Shown piece by piece: positions 1-9,714 of a DNA stretch of 60,718 bases. Source of the DNA: Labilithrix sp. (GTDB lineage Bacteria > Myxococcota_A > Polyangia > Polyangiales > Polyangiaceae); contig JAHBWD010000054.1 in NCBI GenBank assembly GCA_019637175.1, forward strand, positions 1 to 60,718, in the 5' to 3' direction. The translations under genes and the position numbers were made by a program. Each line of letters starts with the position of its first letter. Position 1 is the first letter of the stretch. The notes beneath the pieces were generated by a model that saw only the letters and a list, made by a program, of their open reading frames with translations, did not search any database and had not been told where the DNA came from.

Positions 1-2
1 TC

Positions 3-764
3 ATCCCGTGCCTGCTCTTGCGGCAGTCCGGGCTCGTGAAGACGACGCGGTTCAAGCGTCCGAGCTACGTCGGCGATCCGATCAACGTCGTCCGGATCTT
101 CAACGAGAAGGAGGTCGACGAGCTCGTCCTCCTCGACATCCTCGCCGGCAAGGAGCGCACGCGTCCCGACTTCGAGCTGCTCGAGCAGATCGCCTCGGAG
201 GCGTTCATGCCGGTCTGCTACGGCGGTGGCGTCCGCTCGGTGGAGGACGCGCGGCAGCTCCTCAAGATCGGGATCGAAAAGGTCGCGGTCAACACCGCGG
301 CGCTCAAGGACCCCACGCTGGTCCGGCGGCTGTCGGACGCGTTCGGGGCTCAGTGCGTCGTCGCGTCGGTCGACGTGAAGCGGAGCCTCCTCGGAAGGCA
401 CCAGGTCTTCTCGCACGCGGGCGTCGACGTGCCCGAGCGCGATCCGGTCGCGTGGGCGAGGCGGCTGGTGAAGCTCGGCGCGGGCGAGGTGCTGATCAAC
501 GGCGTCGATCGCGACGGCACGATGAGCGGCTACGACCTCGAGCTCTTTCGGTCGTTCGACGGTCGGCTGGACGTGCCCGTCGTTGCGTGCGGCGGCGCCG
601 GAAGCATCGACGACATGGCGGCGGCGCTCCGGGCGTGCCGGCTCTCGGGTCTCGGGGTGGGGGCGCGCTTCGTCTATTACGGCCCCCACAAGGCCGTGCT
701 CGTCACGTACCTCGAGGCTGCCGAGCTTCGACGGCTCCAGACGGAGCGGCAGCGTCCCTGGTGA
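3..764 (+). CDS. HisF-like imidazole glycerol phosphate synthase cyclase subunit of a sugar-amidination system (5'-truncated)
   Basis: The reading frame is open to the left edge: the codons before the first possible start (TTG at 18) give I-P-C-L-L-L, which matches the usual HisF/WbuZ beginning, so the true start lies just outside the window. The barrel motifs are visible: YVGDPINVVRIF, DELVLLDI, CYGGGVRS, VAVNTAAL, LINGVDRDGT and CGGAGS. The protein is shorter than histidine-pathway HisF and is followed by a WbpG-type amidotransferase, so it most likely belongs to the O-antigen-associated HisF2/WbuZ branch. There it would work with a HisH glutaminase, expected upstream, to supply ammonia for making an acetamidino group on a sugar nucleotide. 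Classical histidine biosynthesis is the less likely alternative because no his genes adjoin. Confidence 0.88.
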   Translation: MPCLLLRQSGLVKTTRFKRPSYVGDPINVVRIFNEKEVDELVLLDILAGKERTRPDFELLEQIASEAFMPVCYGGGVRSVEDARQLLKIGIEKVAVNTAALKDPTLVRRLSDAFGAQCVVASVDVKRSLLGRHQVFSHAGVDVPERDPVAWARRLVKLGAGEVLINGVDRDGTMSGYDLELFRSFDGRLDVPVVACGGAGSIDDMAAALRACRLSGLGVGARFVYYGPHKAVLVTYLEAAELRRLQTERQRPW

Positions 765-888
765 GCCCGGACACTCGATTTTCCAGGCGAATCGGCGCGA
801 GGCCCGGCGCTCGGCGAGATTGTGACCTTCCATCCCCGTTGGTAGAGTCCGGGCCTTCCGAGATGGCACGCCTCTGCTTTCACGTCAC

Positions 889-900
889 TCCGGACGTCCG
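889..900. promoter_or_regulatory. 12-bp perfect palindrome in the 170-bp gap between the hisF-like and wbpG-like genes
   Basis: The gap at 765-935 is long for an operon. It contains the perfect palindrome CCGGACGTCCGG about 35 bp before the next start, plus a separated GCCCGGAC/GTCCGGGC pair (about 766 and 847). It could be a protein-binding site or a weak attenuator. No clear -10/-35 pair is seen. Confidence 0.25.
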
Positions 901-935
901 GGGACACGAACGGCGGTCCGGCGTCGAGGTCGATC

Positions 936-2153
936 ATGGCAGTCACGAGCGCGACATCACGTGATCGTCTCACGCCCTTGGTGAGCACCGCGCCCGTCGC
1001 GCGCGCCGCGACGAAGTCGTGCGTCCGCTGCGTGATGAACGACGGGGTCGACCCGAACCTGTCGCTCGACGCGTCGGGCACCTGCCGGTACTGCCGGCAG
1101 TACGACGCGCTCGTGTGCGACCCCGAATATTCGCCCGCGAACCGCGACGAGCGGCTCGCGCGCGCGGTCGAACGCGTGAAGGCGCGCGCGAAGGGGCGCC
1201 GCTACGACTGCGTCCTCGGCGTGAGCGGCGGGGTCGACAGCTCGTACGCCGTGTACTTCGCGGTGAAGAAGCTGGGGCTCCGCCCACTCGCGGTCCATCT
1301 CGACAACAGCTGGAACTCGGAGCTCGCCGTCCTCAACATCGAGCGGCTGATCCGCGGCCTCGGCATCGACCTCTACACCCACGTCATCGACTGGAAGGAG
1401 TTTCGCGATCTCCAGCGGTCGATGTTCCGGGCGTCCGTCGTCGACATCGAGCTCCTCACCGACCACGCGATCATCGCGACGATGTACGCCGCCGCGCGGA
1501 AGTTCCGGATCCCGACGGTCCTCACCGGCGACAACTTCACGACCGAAGCGACGCTCCCGGAGGGGTGGAACCACCGGAAGACGGACCTGTTCAACATCCT
1601 CTCGATCCATCGCCGCTACGGCACGCAGCGGATCCCCTCGTTTCCGAAGCTCGGGACCCCGGAGTTCTTCTTCCACGAGGCGCTCCTCGGGATCCGGTGG
1701 TTCCGGCCGCTCTTCTACACGCCGTTCCAGAAGGCTGGGGCCGTGAAGGAGCTCGAGCACGAGATCGGCTGGCGCGCGTACGGCGGCAAGCACTACGAGT
1801 CGATCTTCACGCGCTTCTACCAGGGCTATTTCCTTCCCCGGAAGTTCGGGATCGACAAGCGCTGGTTTCACCTGTCGCGGCTCGTGGCGTCCGGGCAGAT
1901 CACGCGGGACGCCGCGCTGGCCGAGCTCGCGAGGCCGCCGATGGATCCGGAGCTGGCGGAGCAAGATCGCGTGTTCGTCCTGAAGAAGCTCGGCATCTCC
2001 GGGCAGGAATGGGACGAGATCATGGCGATGGCGCCGCGCTCTCACTACGACTTCACGTCCGACGAGAAGCTGGTCCGTCTCCTGCTCGCCGCGAACCGGC
2101 GCGTGCGCTCGGGCTGGCGCGCGCTCAGGGACCTGGCGGGGAACGCGCGATGA
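936..2153 (+). CDS. wbpG: N-acetyl sugar amidotransferase (WbpG/WbuX-like, PP-loop ATPase)
   Basis: This is an ATP-dependent amidotransferase of the adenine-nucleotide alpha-hydrolase fold. An N-terminal CVRCVM...CRYC cysteine set suggests a zinc knuckle at about residues 30-50, followed by the PP-loop SGGVDSSY near residue 97. In Pseudomonas aeruginosa WbpG works with HisH2/HisF2 to convert a 3-acetamido group to a 3-acetamidino group on UDP-ManNAc3NAcA; the HisF-like gene just upstream fits that trio. Length, 405 residues, is usual for the family. The first ATG at 936 gives about 25 residues before the conserved cysteine region; GTG at 981 is an alternative start. The stop overlaps the next gene's ATG (ATGA), so the two are translationally coupled. 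Confidence 0.88.
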   Translation: MAVTSATSRDRLTPLVSTAPVARAATKSCVRCVMNDGVDPNLSLDASGTCRYCRQYDALVCDPEYSPANRDERLARAVERVKARAKGRRYDCVLGVSGGVDSSYAVYFAVKKLGLRPLAVHLDNSWNSELAVLNIERLIRGLGIDLYTHVIDWKEFRDLQRSMFRASVVDIELLTDHAIIATMYAAARKFRIPTVLTGDNFTTEATLPEGWNHRKTDLFNILSIHRRYGTQRIPSFPKLGTPEFFFHEALLGIRWFRPLFYTPFQKAGAVKELEHEIGWRAYGGKHYESIFTRFYQGYFLPRKFGIDKRWFHLSRLVASGQITRDAALAELARPPMDPELAEQDRVFVLKKLGISGQEWDEIMAMAPRSHYDFTSDEKLVRLLLAANRRVRSGWRALRDLAGNAR

Positions 2154-3331
2154 CCATGGGCGTGGCTTCGACCCGACGCGATGCGGGCCCGAGCGCGGGT
2201 CGACAGGCCGACCTCGGCCGGGTGCTCTCGCATCCGGTGTACCTCGTGATCCCCGCGCGCGGGATCAGCGGCGCCGAGAAGCGCTTCATCGGGATGTGGA
2301 TCCACCTCCAGGAGCGCGGGCTCTCGCAGCTGCATCTCGTGACCTCGCGAGAAGCGTTCGAGCTCGCCTGCAAGACCGAGGAGCTCACGCGCGCCAAGAG
2401 CTTTGCGGATCGCGTCGTCTTCGCGACCGACCATCCGAAGATGCGCCTCGCGCTCGCGCCCGTGCTCTTCCGCCTCTGGCGAGAGGACCCACGCGCCGCG
2501 TTCCACTTCGTGATGATGCCGCCGGGCCCGTTCGAGCTGCCGTACATCCGGCGGTCGCTCTTCACGATCCCGGACTCGTTCCTCGAGCACTTCTCGACCA
2601 GCGGTCGCGCGCAGCTCTATCTGGGCACCGCGCTGGCGCGTCGTGTCGACATGCTCGACCCCGTCCTCTTCGAGCGCTTCCGGGGGAAGCTCTTCCGCTT
2701 CAAGCGGAGCGCGATCTCCCACACGCCGAACAGCTTCGTCGACACGGAGCTCTATCGACCGGCGCCGCTCGAGAAGAAGACGAACACGATGACGTTCCTC
2801 GGCCGCTTCCATGACGAGAAGCAGGTCGACCGCCTCGTCGAGACGCTCCCGTTCGTCGATCGCGTCCTGCGGGAGAACGGGGTCGCCGATCCGGCCTATC
2901 GCATCCTCGGCAACGGCGACGACGCGATCGTCCGGCGCTGCGAGGAGCTCTCGAAGACGATCGACGTCGCGGCGTACTACGAGCCGAATCCGATGCGCGT
3001 CCTCGCGACGTCGAAGGTCTTCTTCTCCCTGCAGAAGTCGAACAACTATCCTTCGAAGAGCCTCCTCGAGGCGATGGCGTGCGGAAACGTCCCGGTCGTC
3101 ACCGACGTCGGGACCAGCCGGCGGATCGCGCCCGACGAGCTCGCCTGCTACGTGCCGCGAGACTTCACGGCCGGCGACATCGCGGGCGCGTGCGCGAAGG
3201 CGCTGTCGATGAACGAGGCAGAGCTCGGCGACCGTGTCGCGGCGATGCGCAAGTTCCTCGACGAGAGGTTCTCGATGGCCAGCATGGCCGACTACTTCGT
3301 CGACATCTATCGCGGGCTCGCATCGAGGTGA
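2150..3331 (+). CDS. Glycosyltransferase, GT4-like (GT-B fold)
   Basis: This 393-residue protein starts at the ATG that overlaps the wbpG stop by 4 bp. The C-terminal half has the GT-B donor-binding features: MTFLGRFHDEKQVDRL, then SLLEAMACGNVPVVTDVGTS, the family's E-x7-E-type region. The N-terminal half contains VIPARGISGAEKRFIGMW, resembling the acceptor domain with its Gly-rich loop. No signal peptide or membrane segment is apparent, so it should act at the cytoplasmic face, adding a sugar to a lipid-linked oligosaccharide. Its sugar specificity cannot be read from sequence. It sits between amidation genes and diaminouronic-acid genes, so that acid is a plausible donor. Confidence 0.8.
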   Translation: MTMGVASTRRDAGPSAGRQADLGRVLSHPVYLVIPARGISGAEKRFIGMWIHLQERGLSQLHLVTSREAFELACKTEELTRAKSFADRVVFATDHPKMRLALAPVLFRLWREDPRAAFHFVMMPPGPFELPYIRRSLFTIPDSFLEHFSTSGRAQLYLGTALARRVDMLDPVLFERFRGKLFRFKRSAISHTPNSFVDTELYRPAPLEKKTNTMTFLGRFHDEKQVDRLVETLPFVDRVLRENGVADPAYRILGNGDDAIVRRCEELSKTIDVAAYYEPNPMRVLATSKVFFSLQKSNNYPSKSLLEAMACGNVPVVTDVGTSRRIAPDELACYVPRDFTAGDIAGACAKALSMNEAELGDRVAAMRKFLDERFSMASMADYFVDIYRGLASR

Positions 3332-3360
3332 ACGGCGTGGACCAAGGGAGTACGGGAGGC

Positions 3361-4311
3361 ATGAAGAACTTTGCAGTCGCCGGCGTCGGCGGATTCATCG
3401 CTCCGCGTCACCTGAAGGCGATCCGCGACACGGGCAATCGTCTCGTCGCGGCGGTCGATCCGAAGGACTCGGTCGGTGTCCTCGACCAGTACACGTTCGA
3501 CGTCCGCTTCTTCACCGAGATCGAGCGCTTCGACCGCTATCTCGAGCGCCTGAGGCGCGGTCCGGAGGAGGGGCGGGTGCACTACCTCTCGGTGTGCTCG
3601 CCCAACTACCTCCACGACGCCCATTGCAGGCTCGGGCTGCGCGTGAAGGCGGACGTGATCTGCGAGAAGCCGCTCGTCATCAATCCCTGGAACCTGGACG
3701 CGCTCGGCGAGCTCGAGCAGGAGACCGGACAGCGGATCTGGACGGTGCTCCAGCTCCGGGCGCACGACAAGCTCCTGGCGCTCCGCGAGCAGCTCGCGTC
3801 GTCGCCGAGCACGAAACACGACGTCGTCCTCACGTACGTGACGGCGCGCGGCAACTGGTACGACGTCTCCTGGAAGGGGCAGCTCGAGAAGTCCCGGCGG
3901 GGTGCCGACGAACATCGGCATCCACTTCTTCGACATGCTCATCTGGATGTTCGGCTCGGTGACGGGCGCACGTGTGCACCTGAACGACGGGCATCGGATG
4001 GCCGGGTTCATCGAGCTCGAACGTGCGCGCGTCCGCTGGTTCCTCTCCGTCGACGCGAAGGACCTCCCGTATCCGGGACCGCTACCGGGGAAGAAGACGA
4101 CCTACGTTCCATCACCGTCGACGGCACGGAGATCGAGTTCTCGGACGGCTTCACCGATCTCCACACGCGCGTCTACGAGTGGACGCTCGCGGGGCGCGGG
4201 TTCGGGATCGCCGACGCGCGCCCGTCGATCCAGCTCGTCTATGATCTCCGCCGCGCGCCGGTCACGGCGGCGACGACCGAAGCCCACCCCTTGCTGGCGA
4301 AGAACCCATGA
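3361..4311 (+). pseudogene. wlbA: Gfo/Idh/MocA-type oxidoreductase, WlbA/WbpB-like, with two frameshifts
   Basis: The N-terminus FAVAGVGGFIAPRHLKAI is the Rossmann fold, followed by VCSPNYLHDAH and CEKPLVINPWNLD, typical of NAD-dependent UDP-GlcNAcA 3-dehydrogenase (WlbA/WbpB), the step before transamination at C-3. The frame breaks twice. A +1 change in the CCC at about 3893-3895 moves the frame so that TNIGIHFFDMLIWMFG continues it. One base appears to be missing at about 4106-4107, after which SITVDGTEIEFSDGF returns to the first frame. With both shifts repaired the product is about 316 residues, full length for WlbA. The neighbours WlbB and WlbC in the usual order support the assignment. 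Sequencing errors and real inactivation cannot be told apart here. Confidence 0.82.
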
Positions 4312-4911
4312 CCAAGCCCTACTTCGTCCATTCGAGCGCATTCGTCGACGAGCCCGCCACGATCGGCGAGGGCACGAAGATCTGGCACTTCTGCCACGTG
4401 ATGGCGGGCGCCAAGCTCGGGCGCGGCTGCATCCTCGGTCAGAACGTCCTTGTCGCGCCCGGCGTGCAGATCGGCGACAACGTGAAGATCCAGAACAACG
4501 TCTCGCTCTACGAGGGCGTGGAGCTCGAGGACGACGTGTTCTGCGGCCCCTCCTGCGTCTTCACGAACGTCATCAACCCGCGCTCCCAGATCGTGCGCCG
4601 CGGGCAGTACCAGACGACGCGCGTCCGCCGCGGCGCGGCCATCGGCGCGAACCACGATCGTCTGCGGGACGATCGGCCGCTACGCGTTCGTCGCGGCGGG
4701 GGCGGTCATCACGAAAGGGGACGTGCCCGACTACGCCCTCATGGCGGGCGTGCCTGCGCGCCGCAAGGGGTGGATGAGCCGCCACGGGCAGAAGCTCGAG
4801 AAGGCCGACGCGGACGGGATCATGCGCTGCCCCGAGTCGGGCTGGCGCTACCGCGAGGTCGAGCCCGGCGTCGTCCGGTGCCTCGATCGCTCCGAGGACG
4901 AGGCGCTATAG
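4308..4911 (+). pseudogene. wlbB: Left-handed beta-helix N-acetyltransferase, WlbB/WbpD-like, with one frameshift
   Basis: Hexapeptide-repeat acetyltransferase matching UDP-2-acetamido-3-amino-2,3-dideoxyglucuronate N-acetyltransferase. Visible motifs are FVDEPATIGEGTKIWHFCHV, GQNVLVAPGVQIGDNVKIQN, and later GRYAFVAAGAVITKGDVPDYA and MAGVPARRKGW. Two bases appear to be missing after AIGAN near 4653: the frame then continues as ATIVCGTIGRYAF in another register to the stop at 4909-4911. The ATG at 4308 overlaps the wlbA stop (ATGA). The C-terminus contains MRCPESGWRY, usual for this family. Pathway role: acetylation of the C-3 amine produced by WlbC. Confidence 0.82.
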
Positions 4912-6064
4912 TGACGACGACGCGGGTCCCGCTCCTCGCTTTGAAGGCGCAATACGAGACGATCCGCGCGGACGTCGACCGGGCGATCGCGCGCGTCGTC
5001 GAATCGCAACGCACTTCATCCTCGGCCCGGAGGTCAGGGGCTCCGAGCGCGGATCGCGAGCTATTCCGGCGTGAGTCATGCGACCGGCGTCTCGTCGGGC
5101 ACGGACGCGATCCTCCTCGCGCTGATGGCGCTCGGCGTCGGGCAGGGTGACGAGGTCATCGACGCCGCACACGTTCATCGCGACGTGCTCCTGCATCGCC
5201 CGCCTCGGCGCGCGGGCGGTGTTCGTGGACATCGATCCGGCGAGCTTCAACCTCGACGTGAAGCGCGTCGAGGCCGCGATCACGCCGCGGACGAAGGCGA
5301 TCATGCCGGTGCATCTCTTCGGGCAGATGGCCGACGTCAGAGCCGCTGGCGTCCGCGAGCGCGCGGCATTCCGGTCGTCGAAGACGCGGCCCAGGCGCTC
5401 GGCGCGAAGGCGGCCGGGAAGGGCCCCGGCGTCGTCGGCACGGCCGCGACCTTCAGCTTCTTCCCATCGAAGAACCTGGGCGGATTCGGCGACGGCGGGA
5501 TGGTCGTGACCAGCGACGCAGCGCTCGCTTCGCGGCTGCGCCTGCTCCGCAACCAGGGGCAGCAGCCGAAGTACTCAGCCTCGAGGTCGGCGGCAATTTC
5601 CGGCTCGACGCGCTGCAGGCCGCGATCCTCCGGGCCAAGCTCCCGCATCTCGACGGCTGGACGGGCGGGCGCCAGCGGAATGCATCCACCTACCGGCGCC
5701 TGTTCTCGAACGCGCGCCTCCGCGTCGGCGAGGGAGCGCTGCGCGACGACCTCGACGTCGCGCTCCCCGTCAGCTTGGCCGACCGGCGTCACGTCTACAA
5801 CCAGTTCGTCATCCGCGCTCGGCGGCGGGACGACCTGCGAAGGCACCTCGGCGAGCAGGGGATCGGCTCGGTCTACTACCCGCAGCCGATGCACGTGCAG
5901 CAGTGCTTTCGCTTCGTGGGGCTACGCCGCCGGCGACTTCCCGGAGGCGGAGCGTGCAGCGGCCGAATCGCTGGCGATCCCGATCTATCCGGAGCTCGAC
6001 GAGGCCGATGCTGTCGGCGGTCGTGGACACGATCGCGGGCTTCTACGCGAAGCAGCCGTCCTGA
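4911..6064 (+). pseudogene. wlbC: DegT/DnrJ/EryC1/StrS aminotransferase, WlbC/WbpE-like, with at least six frameshifts
   Basis: GTG at 4911 overlaps the wlbB stop by one base and opens VPLLALKAQYETIRADV, the standard WlbC/WbpE start. The product must be pieced together from all three frames: HFILGPEVRG (near 5013), GVSHATGVSSGTDAILLAL (5068 on), TFIATCSCIARLGARAVFVDID (5170 on), VVEDAAQALGAKAAG (5370 on), FSFFPSKNLGGFGDGGM with the PLP lysine (about 5452-5502), then FRLDALQAAILRAKLPHLDG, YNQFVIRA, GSVYYPQPMH, DFPEAERAA and a tail AVVDTIAGFYAKQPS ending at 6062-6064. Enzyme role: PLP-dependent transamination at C-3 of the UDP-3-keto sugar. All parts of the fold are present in order, so only small indels separate this from a normal gene. 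Confidence 0.8.
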
Positions 6065-6133
6065 GCGCGGCCCCAGCGAGGCGACGTACGTCGCCGGTCG
6101 CGCCCCGAGCTCACCAGTGGCCGTGGCTGCTCG

Positions 6134-6505
6134 TCAGAAGGCGGTCTCGATACGAAGCCTCAGGCCCGGCTCGATCTCGCTGATCGTGACGTAGTAGACC
6201 TTCGTGGGATCGGTCTGCGGGATGTTGTAGGGGCGCGTGTCGCCGTTGGAAACAGAGCGTAACCCGGTGCTCCGCCGTACGTGGAGCTGTCGAACGCAGT
6301 GGAGCCCGTGCCGTCGCACGCCGTCTCCACCCTGAGGCGATAGTAGCCTGCGCGCATCGTCGCGGGGTTCGGCACGCTCGTCACGTCGATCCGCGCCTCG
6401 AGGTTCGTGGTCGAGGAAGCGGCGCCGAACTGGTCGACGTCGTGATATGAGTCAAGCCACCCTTCCACGGAGCTCGTGATGGCCCCGCACGAGGAGTTCC
6501 CGAGC
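6134..6505 (-). pseudogene. Fragment of an unrecognised exported-type protein, frameshifted
   Basis: On the minus strand a frame with good codon use runs through VEGWLDSYHDVDQF, RIDVTSVPNPATMRAGYYR and LRVETACDG. It then needs a single-base shift near 6258 to continue as NGDTRPYNIPQTDPTKVYYV and end at 6134. TAG triplets on the plus strand correspond to Tyr codons here, which supports this strand as the coding one. The frame is stopped upstream by TGA near 6510, so no proper N-terminus is visible. No family is recognised; the beta-rich, Tyr/Thr-rich composition suggests a secreted domain. Confidence 0.45.
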
Positions 6506-6613
6506 TGGATCAGCGACGATCATTGTCGCATCTACTTCGTGAGCGATCGTCCGGACGCCGCCGACGGAGGCGCGGGGACCTTTCGCCGGTGGGTCGCCGA
6601 GCGCGCCAAGTAG
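6446..6613 (+). pseudogene. C-terminal remnant resembling a PD40/TolB-type beta-propeller protein
   Basis: The plus-strand frame contains FPSWISDDHCRIYFVSDRP and ends VAERAK-stop at 6611-6613. This closely resembles the last blade of WD40-like/PD40 proteins (pattern: P-x-[IL]-S-x-D-x-C-x-[IL]-Y-F-x-S-x-R). Upstream the frame is closed by TGA at 6443-6445, and no other blades are seen, so only a tail survives. It overlaps, on the opposite strand, the fragment at 6134-6505, so a deletion or joining point near 6440-6480 is likely. Confidence 0.4.
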
Positions 6614-6636
6614 CGCGTCATCGCTGCTGGCTGGCG

Positions 6637-8559
6637 TCAGTTCGCGAGCGCGACGGGGGTAGGGCGATGCCTGAAACCGCTCTCCGGCGCCGCCTCGAGG
6701 ATGGGGTCCGAAGTCGGATGACTGGTACTCGGGCACGAAGCTTCTTGAGCGCGCGCTTGAGCACCGCCGCGTCCTGGCGTCGGAGAAGCGATGCAGCTCG
6801 GCGAGCGAGCGCTCGACCTCCGCAGCATGTGGGACACGCGGCCGGGCAGCCAGATCTTCGGGTGCTTGGTCTTGTCGACGTTCTCCTCGTCCACGGCGAT
6901 CTCTTCGAAGAGCTTCTCGCCCGGCCGCATTCCGGTGAACTTGATCTCGATGTCGCGATCGGGGTCGAAGCCGGAGAGGCGAATGAGGTCCCGCGCGAGG
7001 TCGACGATCTTCACCGGCTCGCCCATGTCGAGGATGAAGATCTCGCCGCCTTCGCCCATGACGCCGGCCTGCATGACGAGCTGGCAGGCCTCCGGGATGG
7101 TCATGAAGTAGCGCTGCATCTCGGGATGGGTGACGTTGACCGGCCCGCCCTTGGCGATCTGCTCGGTGAAGAGCGGGACGACGCTGCCGGCGCTGCCGAG
7201 GACGTTGCCGAAGCGAACGGTCACGTATTGCGTGTTCGACACCTGCGCGCGCGACTGGACGTAGATCTCGGCGACGCGCTTCGACACGCCCATGATGCTC
7301 GTCGGGTTGACGGCCTTGTCCGTCGACACCATCACGAACTTCTCGACGCCGAAGCGGTCGGACAGGTCGGCGACCTTCCGCGTACCGAAGACGTTGTTCT
7401 TGATCGCCTCGCCCGGGTTCGCCTCCATCAGCGGCACGTGCTTGTGCGCCGCGGCATGGAAGACGACGTGCGGGCGCTCCGTCGCGAAGATCGTCTCGAG
7501 CCTCTTCGTATCGCAGATGTCTGCGACGTGAGGCGCGAGCGCGATGTCGCCGTGCTCGGCGCGGAGCGCGCGTTCGATGTGGAACAGGCCGTTCTCGGCC
7601 TGCTCGACGAGCACGAGGCGCTTCGGGCGGAAGCGGCTCACCTGCCGGCACAGCTCGGAGCCGATGCTGCCGCCCGCGCCGGTCACCATGACGACGCGGC
7701 CGGTGAGCGAGCCGCCGATGGCCTCGGTGTCGAGGACCACCGGCTCCGCGCCGGAGGAGGTCCTCGATGTTCACCTCGCTGAGCTGGTTGACGGTGACGC
7801 GGCCCTCGATGAGCTTGTCGACGCCGGGGATGGTCCGGATGCGGGCGCCGATCGGGCGGCACAGCTCGAGGAGCGCGCGCATCTCGCGGCCGGGGAGGGA
7901 GGGGATCGCGATGATGATCTCGTCGATCTTCTCCTTCTCCGCGAGCTCAGAACGCTTCAGATCAGCTCCGAGCACACAGGCACGCCGTGGATGCGCTCGC
8001 CGTGCTTGCTCGGATTGTCGTCGAGCAGGCCGACGGGCTCGTATCGGCGCGATAGATGCGGACGATCTCGCGCATCAAGCTCTCGGCGGCATCGCCGGCG
8101 CCGAGCACGGAGGCGCTTCGGTCCGCTCTTCGGCATCGCCGCCTGGATCGAGACCTCGCGCAGCGTACGGATGCTGAAGCGCAGCCCGCCGACGATCATG
8201 ATGCTGAACGCCCAGTCGAGGACGAAGACGGAGCGCGGGAACGTGTGGAAGCCGGTGAACGCCCACGCCGACGCGTAGCAGACGGACGACAGCGTCGCGG
8301 CCCAGATCAAGGAGCGGAGGTCGCGCGCTCCGGAGTATCGCCAGAGCCCGTGGAACAGGCCGAGGTGCCAGTGGACGAGCGCGCGGACGAGGAGGACGAG
8401 CGGGAGGAGCCGCGCGAACACCGGGCCGTACGCCGAGGGAATGTCGAACTCGAAGCGGAGCGCAACGGCGAGGAGCAGCGACGCCGTCCAGAGGACGAGG
8501 TGCGTCGCGACGACGAGCGCGCGGCGATACGTGATGATCAGCGCTCGCATGCCGTCCAT
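6637..8559 (-). pseudogene. WbpM/PglF/FlaA1-type UDP-sugar 4,6-dehydratase (CapD family), frameshifted
   Basis: A large membrane dehydratase. The N-terminus (from 8559) has about four hydrophobic helices (VVATHLVLWTASLLLAVAL, then LLPLVLLVRALVHW and others), followed by a broken Rossmann region (SVLGAGDAAESLMREI, then PVGLLDDNPSKHG, then KEKIDEIIIAIPS). The catalytic SDR domain (7740 downward) is intact: VMVTGAGGSIGSELCRQ, VFHAAAHKHVPLME, VSTDKAVNPTSIMGVSKR (Met in place of the usual Tyr, as in WbpM), and FTGMRPGEKLFEE. Shifts are needed near 8110, 8040, 7975 and 7740, and again close to the C-terminus near 6720-6810. It converts UDP-HexNAc to the 4-keto-6-deoxy sugar for the adjoining aminotransferase. 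The start overlaps that gene's end by 22 bp. Confidence 0.8.
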
Positions 8560-9714
8560 GAAGGCCCCTGCGTCTTCTCCGACGAACGCGCGGCGACGGT
8601 GCGCCGGACGACGTCGATGACCCGTCCCTGTTCCTCGACGGTGAGGCAGCTCGAAACCGGGAGGCGGATCCGCGCCGGAACAGATCCTCCGAGACCGCGC
8701 CGCCGTAATGCGGGCACTCCGCGAAGACCGGCTGGAGGTGCATCGGCTTCCAGACGCACCGCGCCTCGACGTCCGCCTTCGTGAGCGCGTCGAGCACCTC
8801 GTCGCGCGTCACGCCGGGCGGCGCTCGTCGAGGAGGAAGACGCTCAGCCAGTTCGTGTGGCGGCCGTACGAGCACTGAGGCATCAGCTCGAGCCCGGGGA
8901 TGTCGGCGAAGGCCTCGACGTACCGGAAGGCCACCGCGCGCCGCGCGGCGACACGGTCCTCGAGGACGGCGAGCTGCCCGCGGCCGATCCCGGCGACGAC
9001 GTTGCTCATGCGGTAGTTGAAGCCGATGTCGCGATACTCGTACCAGGGCGGGACCGCGCGACTGCTGCGACCAGAAGCGGGCAGCTCTCTCTCGACCAAC
9101 GCGCGATCGCGCGCGACGAGCATGCCGCCGCCCGACGTCGTGAGGATCTTGTTGCCGTTGAACGAGAACGCGCTGATGGGCGCGCGCGTACCGACCTGCT
9201 CTCCGCGGTAGTGCGTGCCGAGCGCCTCGGCGGCGTCCTCCAGGATCGGGACGTCGAAGCGCGCGCACGCCTTCTCGATGCGGTCGAGATCGGCGCTCTG
9301 CCCGTAGAGGTGAACGATGACGACCGCGCGCGGGAGCTTGCCCTTCTTCGCGCGATCCTCGAGCGCCTCCTCGAGGAGGTCGGGGTCGATGTTCCACGAC
9401 GCGCGCTCGCTGTCGATGAAGACGGGGCGCGCGCCCTCGTAGACGATCGGGTTCGCGGACGCGGCGAACGTCAGCGACGAGCAGAAGACCTCGTCGTCGC
9501 GCTTCACCCCGAGCAGCTTCAAGCCGAGATGGATGGCGGCGGTCCCGCTGGAGAGCGCGACGCACGGCAGCCCGCCGGCGATCTCGGAGAAGGCGCGCTC
9601 GAACTCGACGAGGTTCGGACCGACGCTCGACAGCCAGTTCGTCGCGAAGGCCTCGCGCACGTATCCCTCTTCGAGCGTTCCCATGTGCGGGATGGAGAGG
9701 TAGATGCGGCTCAA
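8538..9714 (-). pseudogene. DegT/DnrJ/EryC1/StrS aminotransferase, PglE-like, frameshifted in its centre and C-terminus
   Basis: The N-terminal part reads RIYLSIPHMGTLEEGYVREAF, then ALSSGTAAIHLGLKLLG and CSSLTFAASANPIVYEGA, then the PLP-lysine region SFNGNKILTTSGGG. These match UDP-4-amino-sugar aminotransferases such as PglE. Two compensating shifts occur near 9040-9110 (ARFWSQQSR in one frame, WYEYRDIGFNYRMSNV in another). Beyond about 8820 the frame moves to VTRDEVLDALTKADVEARCVWKPMHLQPVFAECPHYGG (given here only as landmark pieces), and then to EEQGRVIDVVRRTVAA, ending at 8538. The TTG at 9714 lies directly before the conserved start; GTG at 9744 is an alternative. With the dehydratase it would make a 4-amino-4,6-dideoxy-HexNAc nucleotide. 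Confidence 0.8.
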
